Shown here piece by piece: positions 20,335 through 22,282 of a DNA stretch of 22,282 bases. Every line of letters starts with the position of its first letter. The stretch's first letter is position 1. This DNA comes from Magnaporthiopsis rhizophila (lineage: Eukaryota > Ascomycota > Sordariomycetes > Magnaporthales > Magnaporthaceae), in assembly GCA_003049465.1 (NCBI GenBank), contig PYSS01000241.1, positions 1 through 22,282 of the forward strand, written 5' to 3'. The notes beneath the pieces were generated by a model. It saw only the letters and a program-made list of their open reading frames with translations. It did no database searches and was not told the origin of the DNA. The position numbers and the translations under genes are program-made.

Positions 20335-22282
20335 CTAACCGGATTCCCCCGTCATTGCATCCACCGGGGAATACCAGGGAGGGGGAGGTCCATCTGGCCC
20401 AGCGGACAGGCGGGCTGAGTGATAGATGGCATGCATGAAAGTCGTATATTCCTGCTCCCTGTCCTCACCCCTAGCCTCCCAGCGTAACCCGTTTACCTAC
20501 CGGAATCCGGCCCTCCAGCTTGCAACCTAGCTGACAAGGGTATCATATTGTTGATACCCACGAGGCACGCACCGGCCTCCCCAGCAGGGCCGCTCTCGTA
20601 TGCGGTTCCCTCCGCAGACAAGGCCCAAAGATCGACCGGTGGCCTGGGCCTCAGCGTAGCCACTGGGAGGCATGTCATGTTCCGGATCCGATTTCTAAAT
20701 ATAGATAGGTGCTCATAGCTTTCTGCATGGCAACGCTCTCCCGAGGGAGCCAGCCAGCGTCCTGTTGGGCGGCGAGAGGGCCCCGTAACACCACCATGCA
20801 TGGGAATCCCCGTGGCCCTACCTGGCCTGGCCTTATCCCCTTGGTTGTCATGTGACTCTATAGGGTGCTTGTTACACCTGGCGTATTGCGATCTGCTGCC
20901 CTGTGGATGTCACGACATTTGGGCTTCAGCTTTTTTTTTTTTTCTTTCCCTCTTCGGTGATACCCGGCAGGGCATGCAAGTCGAGCCAACCACCACCACC
21001 ACACACCGCCTATCCCTCCCCTGCACGTGCGCTGGTTTTTCCTTGCTGCGCGGGTTCCACCACAGAAGGGTACCTACATGGCTACCAGGCTTTTTCCGCT
21101 CTTGCCATGCTTCTGTCGAGCTACCTGCTGCCAGGTACTGCTGCTGCTGGTGCCTCGTGACGCGAACATGAGCAAGGGCAGGAGAGGGTAGAGGTCACCT
21201 CATAGGTATAGATGCTTCCGGAGTGCTCCGATACTGGGAGAGGCTGCTTATAAAGCCTTGGGTGATATTAAGAAAGATTTTCATCAGACACCTCGCCACA
21301 TCGCCCTACTGTCTTGACTGGTAGAGCCCCGTCCATGTGTCTACACATCACCATGGCATTTCAAATCACGCCCAGCGTTGTGTCACCAAGGTATAGGCGG
21401 TGGCTTTCAGCCGGGTCTTTCTGTACCACGCGAATTACGACATCTGGGCTGAACACCACCTTGCCGAGCGCCATCCTAAAAAAAAAGGTTCCTTCTCTGT
21501 GGTATCCCTCCCACGCACACAGGATAAGCTAGCCGAACTCACCGGGCCGTTCTTCCATGGTCGTCGACTCCCGTCAGCGCTTTTTAGCGTCGTTACACGG
21601 AGGCCGTCCTTTCTCCTCTGTTCTCCTTGTATCCACCGGGATCTTGCGCTGCCAGGGATTTTGTATCTCTTCATCTCTCCTTGATGTCTGCAGATGGATA
21701 TGGAGGGAAGGAGGAGACCACCATTGCGTAAGACAAGACAAAAAGGAAGTCAAGGCACAGGGAGGGGCCCAGTAAGATGGCACGGGGGATCCAAGGTCGC
21801 GAATTCGCCACTGGTCTCGTCCGCTCGTGTTACACGTCAGTTCTACCGCCTCACACAATGCCATGAACAGCGGGCGCGAAAAGACCCAGCCAGGATTGTG
21901 GAAGAACGAGCCGACTTGGTCTTCCCTGGTCCGTGTTTGAAACATGCCGGGCCTGCATATGTAAGTACCTAGGCTGCCTGTCGAGTCCTCTCACCGAGAC
22001 TCTGGACGGGCGGACTGACGCATGGCGCGGCGATCTTTGCCCGGCCGTATGAGCTGCTAGGATCATGGCAATCTCCGGATGGCACATCGGGCAGCTGCGA
22101 ATCGGCATGCTGGTCTGGCAGGAAAAGGCCCTCCCAGGTCGTACGTACGTGCCTTGCGTTGCTAGCGCCGGGAAAAGTGTCGTTTGAACTTCCTACCCCA
22201 TACTTGGCGCCCACTCCTAAAGCTGCCGCTTTGGACTGCCGCCCGGATACCGCCTGCGCATACACGTTGGCCCCTGAAATCC

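Larger units (their letters stand above)
12676..22282. other. Long stretch with no supportable gene
   Basis: About 9.6 kb contains only short open frames (mostly under 160 codons) that overlap in several frames and show no recognisable motif. It has many simple repeats, A/T tracts and scattered short GTAGGTAGG and CCTAGG words. No transposase, reverse transcriptase, rRNA or further tRNA was recognised. A gene of many short exons or a non-coding RNA could still be hidden here. Confidence 0.55.

Noticed and set aside
20440..20447. TCGTATA, the core of the yeast Upc2 sterol-response element
   Set aside because: A 7-mer is expected more than once in a window this size, and no gene is nearby.
661..21972. 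Scattered CCTAGG palindromes (about ten)
   Set aside because: Around five are expected by chance. The modest excess, all outside coding exons, is not enough to claim a motif.
1..22282. CRISPR array, prophage, insertion sequence or bacterial operon
   Set aside because: No regularly spaced repeats, transposase or phage-like frames were seen, and the spliced genes and tRNA intron are eukaryotic.

Overview
The window looks like a gene-sparse stretch of a filamentous ascomycete genome (Pezizomycotina). Sordariomycete-like is my guess and is not proven by the sequence. The evidence is short GT...AG introns (mostly 67-122 nt) with CTAAC/CTGAC-type branch sites, a Zn2Cys6 transcription factor, a membrane-anchored fungal cytochrome P450 of the ent-kaurene-oxidase-like kind, and a tRNA-Lys(CTT) split by a 10-nt intron. 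Only three genes can be supported.

Layout: (1) 1-2640 has no recognisable gene. It holds a CA/A microsatellite and a clear assembly scar at 1676-1810, where one 67-nt segment ending in 35 A's appears twice around a single N. (2) 3003-4795 (+) is a four-exon P450 gene (527 aa) with intact ExxR and haem-cysteine motifs but an atypical I-helix. (3) 4970-5052 (-) is tRNA-Lys(CTT), followed by a 21-nt T tract on its own strand that serves as a Pol III terminator and lies only about 130-150 nt past the P450 stop codon. (4) 5053-7595 is mostly empty. It holds a 23-nt A tract, some degenerate short repeats, and a Ser/Pro-rich open frame (7184-7471, -) just downstream of the next gene. (5) 7596-9868 (-) is a seven-exon Zn2Cys6 regulator (580 aa), with a probable 5'-UTR intron at 9917-10102. 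(6) 10103-22282 is more than 12 kb in which I find no supportable gene. It holds simple repeats, long A/T tracts and a 48-bp tandem duplication abutting a 34-nt T tract.

The P450 and the regulator are convergent, with the tRNA between them. No terpene cyclase, polyketide synthase, NRPS, transporter or other tailoring enzyme is visible, so the pair cannot be called a biosynthetic cluster from this window. I found no convincing novel multi-gene system. The most useful observations are the assembly duplication, the altered I-helix of the P450, the zinc-finger coding region cut by two introns, the tandem repeat beside a long T tract, and the long gene-free arm.
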